A stretch of 64,000 bases of DNA from positions 5,642,001 through 5,706,000 of the forward strand of contig NC_068564.1 in the NCBI RefSeq assembly GCF_022201045.2, written 5' to 3'. Made by a program: the position numbers and the translations under genes. This DNA comes from Citrus sinensis (lineage: Eukaryota; Streptophyta; Magnoliopsida; Sapindales; Rutaceae). The first letter of the stretch is position 1. Each line of letters begins with the position of its first letter. A model generated the notes under the pieces. The model did not search any database, had not been told where the DNA came from, and worked only from the letters and a program-made list of their open reading frames with translations. Of the stretch, positions 34,278-46,960 are shown in pieces.

Positions 34278-34777
34278 CCACAAATGAGCTGATATGGAAA
34301 CCTCCTCCTGGAGGGTGGTCTAAAGTCAATACAGATGCTGCAATTCAAGCACAGGAGCAGACTGTAGGGCTCGGAATTATAATCAGAGACTCAAACATCT
34401 AAGTTTTATGACAGCATAGCATATGCAGAAGCTGAAGCAATAAACTTGGGGATTGAAGTAGCAGAAGCAGCAGCAATCCAGCCACTGATAGTTGAAACTG
34501 ATTGTTCAGAGGTAGTTAATCAAACATCCGGAAATAAGAGAAGCAAATCAGAGCTTTCATGGATCCTCTCGGAAGTTCAAAATCAGGTGCAGAGATTAAA
34601 GGAAATGAAAGTGCAGTTCACACCACGGATGTGTAATGGCATTGCCCATGATTTAGCCAAGATGGCTTTGAAAAATCAATGAACCTGTTAGGTGGGTGGC
34701 CACATGCCCACCTCATTTTTTATATCTTTTTTTCTTAATTAATGAAAGTATGCAAAAAAAAATAAAAAGAAAGAAAG
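34278..34777 (+). mobile_element. 5'-truncated LINE remnant
   Basis: The plus strand encodes the C-terminal RNase H domain typical of plant L1-type LINEs: GGWSKVNTDAAIQ, then AEAEAINLGIEVAEAAA, VETDCSEVVNQ and CNGIAHDLAKMAL. It is followed by a short 3' UTR and an A-rich tail (34753-34777). A 16-base flanking duplication AAATTTGTGGTGCTTC (34262-34277) and AAATTTGTGATGCTTC (34778-34793), one mismatch, confirms retrotransposition. A stop and a frameshift near 34400 inactivate it. Confidence 0.88.
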
Positions 34778-34793
34778 AAATTTGTGATGCTTC

Positions 34794-35564
34794 TTGTAAA
34801 AATTGTTCAACTCACAGTATAATTGTCTAACAAAAATAAAAATTATCGTCCATTCACAAGAAATCAAATCAAGTAATTATTCAATGAAAGATCCCTCATC
34901 TAATTAAAATGAGGAACAAATAAAAGATAAAGAAAAATATATATTCTAATATAATGTATTTTCACCTTTAGTATAATAAAGTTCTTATTTTTTGTCTTTT
35001 AAAACTTTATCGGATCCATCATTATAAGTTTGCTTCATAAAGAGAGAGAACAAAACAAGAAATTAGAGGATTGAATTCCTCATTAAATTCAAATAACAAC
35101 AACAATAACAATAAATATAACAAATGAATAATACAAAAAATTGAGTGAATGGTGAGCGTCTGCCTCTTGTGAATGTGATGTGAGCCCAGCATGCTGATGC
35201 GTTTGCAACTATCGACTTTAAAACAAGAAAAATGAAGAAAGTGATTTCCACAAATATACTTTATATTAAGAATTCTATATTCCTCCAGACAAACTAAAAA
35301 TAGTAGCTTCCGTTTACAAATGCCTACCGTAGGAGAAAGGCTGTTCTCTAGCAATTAGGCTGGTAGAGCTAGTCTAATACTCTTCATGATCAAACCAAAA
35401 AAAGGAAAAAAAAAATCAATAACTTAACAGATGTCTCATCCTGTCCTTCCAGCATCAATACACTCTTTTTACATGAATATACCCTCTTCTTAAAAAATAA
35501 TAGATCCTAAATGAACAAAATTTCCCAAAAAGAGAATCAAGTGTCGAAAAAATGTGAAGCAAAA
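34794..35564. other. Spacer and 3' UTR of the RAB gene
   Basis: AT-rich DNA between the LINE and the RABA4D-type stop codon. The right end probably contains the 3' UTR. No other feature seen. Confidence 0.4.
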
Positions 35565-38419
35565 TTACGAAGAAAGGCAGCAGCCACGCTTGGATGCAGA
35601 ATTCTGATCCTGGCCGGGAACAATAATTCTGGTACCTTTAAGAAGATTAGAGTTGCCTGCCACATCATGCTCATCATTGGCAGTAAGGGATTTCTTGCTG
35701 ATTATCCTATAAATCTCCGTTAACACTGTTAAAAATGCAGTTTCAACATTGGTGGCCTCGAGAGCTGATGTCTCCATAAAGAAAAGGTTTTCTCTTTGGG
35801 CAAACTCTTGGGCATCTTCCGTTGGCACCGCACGAAGACTTCCCAAGTCACACTTGTTGCCAATGAGCATAATAACAATATTCTTATCAGCATGCCCCCT
35901 TAGTTCATCCAGCCATCTTGCCATGTGGTCAAATGACTGACGCTTCGTCATGTCATAAACTAACATTGCCCCAACTGCTCCTCGGTAATATGCGCTTGTC
36001 ACAGCCCTGTACCTGAGAAGCAAAAAAAAAGACAATTTCAAGACACCAGAAATTAATATAAATTCAATAGCTTCAAATATCTTTATTTGACAAACAACAT
36101 AAAAAAGTTTTCAACATAAATAAGTTAGGCCTGAGTCAGACACACATTAGATGAAGCGTGCACAATAACTATTTTCAGGAAGCAGAAGGAAAAACAATCA
36201 ACTATGACCTCATACACCAACCTACCAGCCTCTGTAGTTGCAAAAGTGGGATGGGACCAAACTTCTTAAATCAAGATGATTGTCATGTTTCACAGATCAA
36301 AAACAAGTAAACCGTACAAGTCTATAGGTTAAATTTTTTGAATTCATTCTGTCATGGTTCAGCTTACATATATAGAGGGGGGGGGGGAAAAACATAAAGG
36401 TTATGAAATACACATGAAAATTTATGTAACCAATTTCAACAAGAATATATTAGGCTTCAACCTGGCTATCTTCAGGATAAGATGATCAACCTGGAGGCCA
36501 CCAGATAAATTATACGTAGCAAAATAGAATCCGTTTATCTTTCACTTGGACCATGCCGATGCCAAACAGAACATTGTTCATGAGTCTTAAGTTACTAAGA
36601 TATATATATATATGGTTGAAAGAATTAAGAGCCTATCAAGAACATCAGGTATCTGCAGTAGAGATGTGTACTCTTGTAACAACTGAATTTTTTGTTGGGA
36701 AGAATTTCATGGTTGCAGAAAAAAGGATCAATAAGCAGAGGTTCAGTAAAAATATCAGGAATGAGTTCTTAGGTTCTTAAAGATAGAAAAACTTATATTG
36801 GTAGTTTGTAGCAGAACCTTCAGTTCCTCAGCATTAATTCTGCTACAAATTAAATAGTAGATGAGTTTCTTTGATATGAAAAAAAGAAGATATGGCTTAT
36901 CAGTTATCAAGCTGGCAAAACCCACAATAAAACAAATACATAGGGTAATCATGCCATGCAAAGTTAATACACCATCAGGGGGTCCAAATAATGTAACTAA
37001 TAAACCTAGCACCAAAGAGATAGATAGCAGCATTGCCTTACAAGTCAAGATTGATCACACATGAACTGAAACTACAAGGTAGTCTAACTACTGTACATGG
37101 TCAGCGAATGTATGCTTACACTGCTGTTTGTGTGTACAAACACCAAAGGATCTAAAGTGAGGAGCAGCAACCTAAGATGACAGCTAATAATGCAAATGAA
37201 TTTTGCCATATTCAAAGGCAACTTAAAAGTAGAAACTAGGAAGGGTTGGTTCATAAGTATTTACATATTGGGAAAAGTTGAAAATGGGTGCATTGCAGGA
37301 AAAATAAATAAATAAGTTGCTTGAGATTCATGAAATTAACATAGTACAAACTAAGGAGGGTTGAGCATAAATGTTCATATTGGACAATTCTTGCACTGCA
37401 GGGAAAAGCAAATAAGTTGCTTAAAAGTGGAAAATAGGTGCATTTGATAGATAATACCTTTTTGTTGGGGGGGGGCCCTACATAGTCAAGCAAATAGATA
37501 TCATAATTCATGCCAGATAAAGAATACTCCTGGTATTAATTTGCTATTAGGTACATATACTGATGAGTTTATCATTAATAGTGAGGAGAATGAGTGATGT
37601 AAAATTTCAGTTCCTTGAATATGAAAGAATCTACTGAGACCCATAACTTAAGGTCCTACAAGAGCTGTAGAGACACTATTCTAATGCTGCAAAACATATG
37701 CTTCAGTCTACTCTTTAACCCATACTTGATTTCTCCCATCCCACTCAAAAGAAATCCAAGATATATCTCATTTAGTTTTCTATTAAATTCACTTTTGCAG
37801 TGAAGAGAGAAACAATAAATAGTCATTCTAACTGGAGATAACACAACAATCACTAAGCTGAGCAAGTCCTATAGAATAATAGACACGGCCTTCACGCTAT
37901 AACCTAAAGCAACCAATTGCCGAGCAGTCACCTAGTCAACGAGAACCACATATCCCTAAAATCCTGGCAGTAAAGATTACCACACCCGATAAGCCTAACC
38001 AATATCCGCAGCTCCGAAGAAATCAATCCACCGATGATCCAATTATATCCTTCAAACTAGCCAGCTAAACAGCCTCACCCAAAATTTGCCAACACCACAA
38101 TTCACTATTAAAACAAATTTCTTTAAATGTGATTCATAAAAGAGTTTAATTAAATCGAAAACGAAGGAATCAGAAAGAGAAAAATAACTCACCTTTCTTG
38201 GCCGGCAGTGTCCCAAATCTGAGCTTTGACAGTTTTGTGATCAATGGAAAGGGTTTTGGTTTGAAATTCGACACCAATCGTGGCCTTGGAATCGACGCTG
38301 AATTCATTTCTAGCAAAACGCGCCAGTAGCTGTGATTTCCCCACCGCCGAATCCCCTATTAATACAACTTTGAATACATAATCAATCTTTTGATTGTAAT
38401 CTCCGTACAAATTTGACAT
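35565..38419 (-). CDS. RABA4D: RABA4D-type small GTPase
   Basis: Exons 38193-38419 and 35565-36012, joined across a 2,180-base intron (donor GTGAGT, acceptor TCTCAG) within the G3 region, give 224 residues. All RAB motifs are present: GDSAVGKS (P-loop), ATIGVEF (switch I), [10 protein letters not shown] (switch II), NKCD, ETSAL. The C-terminus ends CCLSS with two Cys for prenylation. The start [18 protein letters not shown] matches the RABA4D subtype as I remember it; upstream in-frame codons lack an ATG. RABA4 proteins regulate trans-Golgi-derived secretory vesicles; RABA4D is the pollen-tube tip-growth member in Arabidopsis. That expression is inferred for this copy. Confidence 0.93.
36013..38192 (-). 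other. Intron of the RABA4D-type gene
   Basis: Long intron for the family. It contains G-runs (G10 at about 36378-36387 and a G-rich run near 37468-37476, plus strand) and an (AT) run near 36600-36613. No bordered transposon was recognised. Confidence 0.8.
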
Positions 38420-39097
38420 CGTCGACGCCACCAAACAATTGCTATATAAACCTAATTTCCTCTAAAGATTCGCATAAAATCAATCATGTGGAGGCGTTGA
38501 ACGACAAGATCCGAAGCTCATGATCTTAGAATAAATTGGAGAAGAAAAAGATATATCAAAATTGGAGAAGGGAGAAAAAAAAAATTCTCAGCAAATCAGA
38601 GAGAGGGAAAATGTGATGTGGAGACCAACGGCCAATGCGGGACCCATTAACGGTTTTCGTTAGCAGATTAAATGAAATGTTTTTGCTATATTCAGGGAAG
38701 GTGTGATTTTCGTGCGCGTCGACGGTGGCCGTTGATCAATACGTGAATCAAACGGAATCAGATAGATTTCCATCTGGCGGCAGCCAGCAATGCTCGAGGC
38801 TTTGTCCTTTTTCTTAATTAATACTTAAGCTTTGGTGGCCCGGTCCAAATTCAATAAGGCTTCGGGCCAGTTACTTGCAGATGGCTGCCGTCTGGGGTGG
38901 ACTATTCGCACCCCCTCTAATTTCCTGAAAAATCCCGGTTTCTAAGCACACCTCTTAAATAATTTTACTTGTACCTTGCCTTTCATGTACGCCGAGTTAA
39001 TTTCAAATTTACTCTCATCTCTCCTTTTCAAAACTTCCAAAATTTGGCTTATCTATATCGGGTTAGCTTGGTTGTCGTCACACCCATACTGCTTATT
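38420..39097. other. Upstream region of the RABA4D-type gene
   Basis: 5' UTR and promoter region for the minus-strand gene near 38420-38700, then spacer. No defined motif is claimed. Confidence 0.4.
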
Positions 39098-39105
39098 AAT
39101 GCAGA

Positions 39106-39530
39106 TAGGGATGGGTGTTTGGTTGGAGTTGAAACAAATTGAATTGAACTTGAAATTTTCTTTTTCGGTTTTTGGTTCGGTCCAATTTGATCTTAAAAAT
39201 TGATTGTATTGAGAATTGAAAGTCTATCAAGTTTAGATTCAGTTCCGATTAAAACTGAAACCGAACATCAAAATTGAATCGAGTTACATTTAAATATTAA
39301 AAAAAATACTCTAAATTAAATAAAAATCAATTTTCCTCAAATCTCAAACTCATCCCCTCAATTGCAACATAATTTAAATTTTTGACCTGAAATTATAACC
39401 CGAACCTAGTTTGAATCAAACTAATTTTTAAATCTATTTGGGTTGAATCCTCAAAATCGAACAAGTTGCAACCCAAACCAAAACCCTTAGAAACCAAACA
39501 GAAATAAGAAACTTGAAACGTGCACCCCTA
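39106..39530. mobile_element. hAT-type MITE
   Basis: 425 bases with TAGGGATGGGTGTTTGG at one end and, reversed, TAGGGGTGCACGTTTC at the other. The flanks AATGCAGA and GATGCAGG agree at 6 of 8 positions, a decayed 8-base duplication. The interior has the GGTTTTTGGTTCGGTCC type of subterminal repeats. Confidence 0.65.
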
Positions 39531-39538
39531 GATGCAGG

Positions 39539-41235
39539 GAGGCTGGGGCAAGCAACGTTGCCTGAACTGGTTAATCGGTGGAAGTAGTAGCCCACCAATG
39601 GTGTAACAAAGAGGGAAAGAGCAAACAAAGCAAGGATACCATTATCTATACAGGATAAGAATTCAGTGCTGAGATGAGTTTTTGTTGAGTACTGAATCAA
39701 TAATTGTTATGTAAGAGAAATAAAAAATAAAAATTCAAAATAAATCTTGAACATTGATTCAGTGCTAAAAAAAAAAAAAAAATCAGTACTGAATCATAAT
39801 CAATCTATACAATATCGAGTTCGTAGGATTAAAAGAATTAACAAGGTTTTATTATAAAAATTGCATTGCGTACAAATTTTATTCTTTATCCTTAGTGCTA
39901 TTGTAGTCAATCGTGGTAAAACAGTAATAATTGAGATATTAACAGTTGAGTCGCAACTTGAGTCTCAATTATTATGTGAAATTTATTTATTAAATAATAA
40001 AATTCATAATTAATAAAAATATTATTATACTCTTTACTAAATAAATGATACGTCAGTTGGAACTTAATTATTATAATCATTAGCATTAATCATGGTAAAA
40101 ACAGGGGTTTGATAAAGAATTTAGAGTGGTGCATCAACTCCTCGGGTTATTCAGCAAGTATTCCTTTAATTCTTTAAAGGCTTCGAGAAGCCCAAAAAAT
40201 AAGTGATTTTACTACTTTGAACAGAGCGAGGAAAAGGCCAGAAACACTTTTCCATAAATAATATTGTACAAAGTGCTGTAGTATATAATAATATATAAAA
40301 TTAAGATCATGAAGTAGCCCATATCATTTATTTTGATTATTTATATTTTTTAATCAATCAACCATAACATGCAGCGTCACTTTGTACGAGTATTTGTTCT
40401 TATTTAGAAACTCTTCGGAGGATGTGGATCCTATGTTCCTTTCGCTTGTCGTTACAATTACAGCCTCAGTGATTGCTTGTTTCCGCATAAACATTTACAA
40501 CATGGCAACGACAGCAGCCGAAAAATTGAAAAGGCTCAAAATCAGACCATAACTCCTGCATTAATGGCGGTCCCCTGGATGAATACAAAATGGAACAGGC
40601 CATAAATGAGCTTGAGCTTGATCTTGATCATTCACACCCCCAAATTTGACTTTTCTATTAATTTTGATTGCGGTTGTTGCAACCTTAACAAATCATTGAC
40701 ACATATTGGATTTGGAGCTTCAATTCCTACAAACCCACAAGTTGTTCATTTTTATTTTTTCTCTCCTTTTTGAGAAAAATTCTAACAACTATGTCGGAAG
40801 ATTTGTCTCCGGTTTTTTAGCCACTAGCCTTTCCTTCAACTTTGGGTCAACGTCAAACCAATATGAAGTAGCACAAATTGAAATTTCTGGCTTTGAAAGA
40901 CTTATGTAGCTGAAACATGAAAGCTTAACATTAAAACAAGAAATGCATTTGAAAAAAAGGGAGGAAAAAAAAGTGTCCTGTACAATTATCTCTTTATTTC
41001 ACATATTTTGTAACTGGGAACTGTATCAGCTAACAGGATCTAAATCTTGTGGAGGAAAATCCTATCTGACATTCTATTTCAAACCCATTGAAGCCAAAAA
41101 CGTTTCAACTTTTTAAGCTCGTTTGTACTTTAGTGCATGGAAAGAAAAAGGAAAGGAGATCTTAATTCTATCCCCCTCAGAAGGGGGCCTTCTCCATTAC
41201 TTAGCTTATCTCTGACTTTCTGTACAGGAACAAAG
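39539..41235. other. Spacer, 3' side of the bHLH gene
   Basis: AT-rich, with poly(A/T) tracts at 39768-39781. No gene recognised. The last few hundred bases probably include the 3' UTR of the bHLH gene. Confidence 0.4.
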
Positions 41236-43105
41236 TCAAACAATTTGATTCTCGACTGGTTTCTGAATTTTTGAACACTTGCACTTGGCCCGGTTGTCGC
41301 TGAGAGTCTGCAAACAAGACAATTATCAAAATGTAAGATTAAAAATTGTACAGCAAGAATGTTGAAGTTGCAAGTTTAGGTTCTTCTGTTATTACCTTGA
41401 ACTGATTTTGAAGGTCTTTGATATAGTCGACGGCCAAATCTAACATGTCTGCTGTGTTTGTTTGCTGGCAAGATGAAACAAAAACATTTTGAGTATTTGG
41501 AAATACTATTGTTCTGAGGTTTAAAAGATTGGAGAAGTAATATGTATTATTACCTTGTCCATGTTTGGAACAAGCTCTTGCAGTTTCCTCATTCGCTCAC
41601 TGATACGGGTTCTTCTCACCTGAAAACATTTAGCCCTTATAATTAACTCAAACAAAATGCCCCTTTTGCTCAAGTTAGTTAGATAGATTATAACTGTTTT
41701 CTGAAATAGATATTTTTACCCTTTCAGCAATGCTTCGAGGATGAGTAGCACAACCACGCTTTGCTCTAATCTTACAAGGAACAGAATCTTGGAATTGCAG
41801 GAACTTTTCCACAGCAGCCATCTCTGCTGAAGTCTTAGGCAAACTCAAATGGTGAGACAACATATGAACTGAATTCCCAAGCTCCCCATTCTGAAGATAG
41901 AATTTACCAAATAGATTAAAATCTAACAAGCAACAAGATATGGAGAAAATTAAAAACTAATATGCACATCCATACCCCTTGCTCTCTTTTCATGTCGGTA
42001 AAACTCTCCGTGAAATGGGATGAATCATTCCAAGAACCATATGAGAATCCAGTGCTATAAAACTGAGTATCACCATTCCCATTTCTCACTTTTCCATGTG
42101 TAGGGCCATCACTCTCGACTTCAGAGACCCGTGACAACATGCCCAAAGAAGAAGGTATCCTTGAAGGGATGCTAATCTGACTTTTCAGCCTTTTCGTAGA
42201 TGGACTCAGGTCTCCATTAGAGCCATTCACCCCACCATAGCTTCCCACTTCTTTCGTGCTCGCATAGCCTGCAATTCATTAGGTCATTTTTCTGACTCCG
42301 AGTTATGATAAAATTATTCTTCTCAGAAGAAATCTTCCCTATAGATATATGCCTCATAGGGCAGCATTAAGCAAACCAAATTTACAAAAATATGACACCT
42401 AAAGGAAACTGAATTTTGACTCTCAGTAGTACACATACACTTCTTAATCTATACAAATAACTATCAATTCATCAATACTATATTATCTTAAGACAAAAAT
42501 GCCAAGAAACCTATAAAGGGATAGCCAATTCAATATTGAAAATTGAAACTATTCTCAAAACAAGAAGAATTTCAAATATAAAATCTAAACAAAAACATTC
42601 AAAATGAAACAAAAAGAATAAAGAAAGTAAGAAGACAAATCTCATAAAGCACAGTAACAGAATTATTGAACTGAAGAATGAAAATACCATTTTGAGCAGA
42701 CAGCTTCGCGAAAAGTCCAGCAGGGGAGCTACTCTGCCTAACAAGATTGGAATTAACAGATTTCACTCGTGAGCTTTGATCCAAAAACAAATCATACGAG
42801 TTATGATCCATAGCAGAGCTCTGCCTCGGATAATGAGGCGGCAAACCAGAACAACTTTGCTGAGAATTCCCATAACTGACAGGAGATTTAACCTCAAATT
42901 CTTGAAAGCTTGAGTTGTTGCTATTATCACCACCAGAGTTCATGAATCTTGAGATTAATCTCTCTGATTCAAAACTGCTCTTATTAACACCACCAGATTC
43001 TAAACTGTCAGTGAAATTTACCAGAAGCGCGGTTGGAGCAGAGTTAAATCTTGACAACCCAGGATTGGATTGCTGATGATAATTATGATTAGTACTTGAA
43101 TCCAT
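41236..43105 (-). CDS. BHLH130: bHLH130/FBH4-type transcription factor
   Basis: Six exons (42688-43105, 41976-42268, 41720-41890, 41554-41619, 41396-41464, 41236-41307), all with GT-AG borders and matching phases, give 362 residues. Conserved blocks of the FLOWERING BHLH family appear in order: LSRFNSAPTALLVNF, LPPHYPRQSS, LVRQSSSPAGLFAKL, IPSRIPSSLGMLSRV, HMLSHHLSLPKTS. The bHLH core starts DSVPCKIRAKRGCATHPR and runs through ERMRKLQELVPNMDK and TADMLDLAVDYIKDLQNQ. In Arabidopsis, FBH proteins bind E-boxes of the CONSTANS promoter and promote photoperiodic flowering, and related members act in stomata. The basic region is intact, so DNA binding is expected. FBH4 orthology is inferred. Confidence 0.95.
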
Positions 43106-46029
43106 GCCACAATCACTCTGTCTCCTCTGTTTTTGCTCTGTTTCGGTCTGTTTCTTATTGAGAAAGGACTGTTTTGGTTGAGTTAATAGAGCCAGTGAAA
43201 CATTACAGGTAAGATTGACAGAAATTTATTCATCAAGAAAAATTCTGGGAATTTGCTTGCATCGCTTTCTCAAGAAATTTTTTCAGCTTGAATTGTAAGC
43301 AGAGTGAAGATAAGATCTTGAACAGGAAGCAACCAAAAGAAAAGGGCTTATCTGAAGCTTCAGAGGATATATAAGCTATAGTATGAGCAACAAAACACAG
43401 ACCCCATTTACAGAAAAGGTAATTAAAACTTGGGAGGAACGTTGGATCAGCTAAAAAATGAGAATATTAATAATAATAATAATGAGAAAGTAATAAAAGA
43501 TCGCTAAGAAGAAAGAAGGTTCCTTCAGGTTTTGTATTGAAAGCAGAAAGCGAGGAAGATCTTGAGAAAGTTAGAAAGAAAAAGAGATGGCACTGGCGGT
43601 GTTCGTGGCGGTGAAAGATATGAAAGATTTGTTGAAAGGGAAGGTGATATTTATTTATCTTCTTCTTCTTGTAGCCAGTGCTCAAGTACATCATTCAGGG
43701 ACCTTTCTCAAACAGAGAAAGCTTCGTAGATTTTATTTTATTTTTTTTATATTTTTATTATTTGCCCAAAATACCCTTTTGATTAACCAAAGAGAAAGTG
43801 ATTTTTTTTTCTTCTAAAATAATGTTAAATTCGTCACTAAATTAGTGACTGGGAAATTTTACTTTAAACACAACAGTGGGCGGCTTCATTTTTTTTTAAT
43901 GTAAAACTGCATGGTTTATAAAAGTTAGTTTTTAACTCTTTTAAACTATATGATTTTATAATTTATTTAATAATTAATTTTTTAAAATTGTACAGTTTAA
44001 AAATGCGTCCGTATTAAGAAAAACGTGAATGTCCGCACCTGACAATGATTATTAAACACAATATTACAGTTACTTCTTTTTTTTTTTAACTTTCTCTTTG
44101 GTTAATTCTTAATTCAAACTCCAAAGAGGAACCAAAGCATAGACGACCATACGCAAAAAGAAAATGAATCTCAATCCACTAATCTTGATTTAGATACTAT
44201 TTTTTTTTTAAATCTAAAATACATCGAAAGTACCATGTCGTCCATAAAATAAGAATGCTATGAGATATATACATTTATTTAAAAAAATCATCTTATAAGT
44301 TGTGGTTATATTAAATTCAATTACATATGTCACGCGTATATCATTTGATTATCATACATTAAAGATATTCTAGAATTTCTCTTAATTTTAATCACCTCAA
44401 TCCCAATTTAGTAATTCTTTATAATTTAATTCTCAAGTCCTTTTCAAATGGAAAATCCTAGTTGATAAATACGCCCATTGAATTCTAAATCAAAATTTAA
44501 CACAACTTCTTTAATATTAAATTATATGGCATATTATAAAAAAACTTAAAGTTGGGACCTGCCTCAGAGTCCCCCCCCCCCCGCCCCCCAAAAAAGTGCA
44601 GTAGAAATCCGTCAAAAATTCAAACGTTTATCATAGTTAAAGTCATAGTTGAGAGATTCAAAATTGAATATAAAAAATAAAATAAAATAAAGTACTTGCA
44701 ATTAAGTAATGGTTAATTAAAACCCGAATCAACTTTAAAAATACATATTATGATAGCATAAAAGTATTCTTAGATATTCTACTATATAGTTCGAATATCA
44801 TCAAATAATTACATTTTAAAGGCTCTAAAAATATGGTCAAATATTTTTTAAAGTTAAATTCTTGGAGTTAATAATTTTTATTGACTTTTTCATAACTAAC
44901 GGTGACAAGACCGTGGGGTAAAATTCCCATCAGGCCTCTTTATGTCGTAGAAGAAATTTCTCTATGATTAATTATTCAATTAAGAAAGGGGAAAAAAAAA
45001 AGGAGTAACTGTGCGGGAGAGAGATAACGGGGAATAACGAAAATAAAATAGACGGCGTTAAGAGTTGGGAATGGTGTCAATCACGGATAAGGCATAACCG
45101 CACGAGGTGTGAAAGCAAAAGCCAGAACCTAGAAAAAATGCTATTGGAGGATGATTGTGGCTTGACGTCACCGTATTGTGCCCGTGAGCACCAGATTCAT
45201 GCCGCATCTGATTCCCGCCCGTCGTTTTCGCCCTTTTCATCGGTTTCAATGATATCACAGGCGCCCGCCGCCTTTCTATATTTGTACCTTCCTATATATT
45301 TTCCCCCACTCTTTTCTTAATATTTACCAAGTTGCCACTATAGTTTATTAAGGTCAAAACTATATATAATATGTAGATCTTCTTCTTGTTGTTCTGGAAT
45401 TATCTCAGCGTTTGAATGGATCCGGTTTAGTCTACTGAATTAGGGGGGATAAAATATTAAAAAGTTTAATATTTTATTAAGAAATAATCTAAGATTAAGA
45501 AGAGAAAAAAAAATGTAAATGTTGAATGCGAATCAAATTTATTCTATTCTATTCCCCACTTGAGATAATACAATTTCTGTTCTAAGAAAAATAATTGTGG
45601 TCATTATGCATTCTTGAAATATTTATAAGTTGACCCTATTGTTAAAGGCATTTCCAAAATAAAGAGAATATCGCCTATAAAAATCTTATGACTAGGTAAT
45701 TTTCTAGGGAGAATAATTTAAAGTTTTTTTTTGTTCAAAAACAGAATAATAATTTAATTCTTCTAAAAAAAAGGACTTAATTTGATTTCCATTAAAAACA
45801 AAAAGAAAAGCACTTTAATTCTCTTTCTTAACCCTGCCTAATATCTCTAAATTCTTCTCTAGAGGAAAAAAAAAAACAAAATTTGATATGCTTAAAATCA
45901 ATAGAATTTGATAATTTGATAGTGTCTAAATTGTAGGGTAAATACAAATAAAAAAACATTTACAAATAAATTTCTTTTTTTATCCCACTATAATATTTTA
46001 GAGAAGCTAAACCTAATAATTATCAAGAC
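43106..46029. other. Upstream of the bHLH gene and intergenic DNA
   Basis: 43106-43700 is less AT-rich and likely contains the 5' UTR and promoter; a TATA-like ATATATAAG lies near 43368-43376 (plus strand). 43860-44030 contains short inverted T/A-rich repeats. 44571-44587 is a C-rich homopolymer run. 45000-45300 is locally GC-richer, but I find no convincing exon in it. Confidence 0.35.
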
Positions 46030-46960
46030 ACCTTTTGATGATCAGAAAGTGAGCAACTATCAACAAAATTTTATTATTTAAAAGTGTCTTAGAGCGTAAA
46101 AGAAATTCTTTAAATTAAAGGGAAATTATCATTTGTATACCCTTAGTTTACTCCATTATCAAAAATACTATAATATTTTGAGGGTGTATCAATCGTCCAC
46201 TATAAGTTGACAAAATGTATCAACTGACCACCAAACCGTTAGTTGCCGTTTAAGTATGATAACGTCAGAAGGGTAATTTGGTCTTTTCATATGATACAAG
46301 TGATAATTTAAGGGTATACAAGTGATAAAAAGAGAATTTAAGGGTATACAAGTGATAATTTTTAAGGGTAAAATCGTCAATTCACTGTAACTCCGTTAAC
46401 TTTCAAACGGCAACTAACGGTTTGGTAGTCGGCTGATACATTTTATCAACTAAGGGTGGACGATTGATACACCATCAAAGTATTGTAGTATTTTGATAAC
46501 AGAGCAAATATAGGGTATATGAATGATAATTTTCCTAAATTAAATAATTCATATTTAGTCAGATAATGATTATGATATAGAGATATTAACAATATTCTAA
46601 CGAGGTTAAGATGGAAGCGAACGAGAGCAGTAATAGGTTAATTTCATTGATGGTTAATGAAAAAAAAAAAGTATTCTCATTGATGGCCAATGAAAAAAAA
46701 AGTATTCATGTGTTTTTTAAAAATAAAATTTATTAAGATTTTCTTGAAATAAAGTGAACAACTATGAATAAAATTTTATTATCTAAAAGTGTCTTAGAAT
46801 TTTAAAGAAATTCTTTAAATTAAATAATTCATATTCAGTTAGATAATGATTATGATATAGAGGTATTAATAATATTCTAACGAAGTTAAGATGGAAGCGA
46901 ACAAGGGCATTAATACGTTAATTTCATTAATGGTGAGTGAAAAAAAAATGTGTTTATTTA
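46030..46960. repeat. Tandem duplication of about 240 bases, one copy interrupted by a MITE
   Basis: Copy 1 (about 46030-46690 including the MITE) and copy 2 (about 46735-46960) share AAAGTGTCTTAGA, GAAATTCTTTAAATTAAA, AGATAATGATTATGATATAG and TTAAGATGGAAGCGAAC in the same order. Copy 2 lacks the MITE and so preserves the empty target. Confidence 0.85.
46120..46535. mobile_element. Mutator-type MITE
   Basis: 416 bases with long terminal inverted repeats; the ends read GGGAAATTATCATTTGTATA and, reversed, GGAAAATTATCATTCATATA. A perfect 9-base duplication TAAATTAAA (46111-46119 and 46536-46544) flanks it. Internally AAGGGTATACAAGTGATAA repeats. The empty site in the neighbouring duplicate confirms the borders. 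Confidence 0.93.

Noticed and set aside
35022..35354. Minus-strand 110-codon frame downstream of the RAB gene
   Set aside because: Leu/Tyr/Cys-rich low-complexity translation of AT-rich DNA, no motif, no splice context; probably 3' UTR or spacer.
36378..36387. G10 run as a G-quadruplex
   Set aside because: A single homopolymer without three further G-tracts nearby; not enough for a confident call.
38420..38434. N-terminal extension of the RABA4D-type protein
   Set aside because: The upstream codons are in frame, but the only initiator there would be TTG. The ATG at 38419 gives the family N-terminus [11 protein letters not shown].
45058..45258. 66-codon minus-strand frame in a GC-richer patch
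   Set aside because: No recognisable domain, and overlapping frames on the other strand are equally open. I could not link it to exons.
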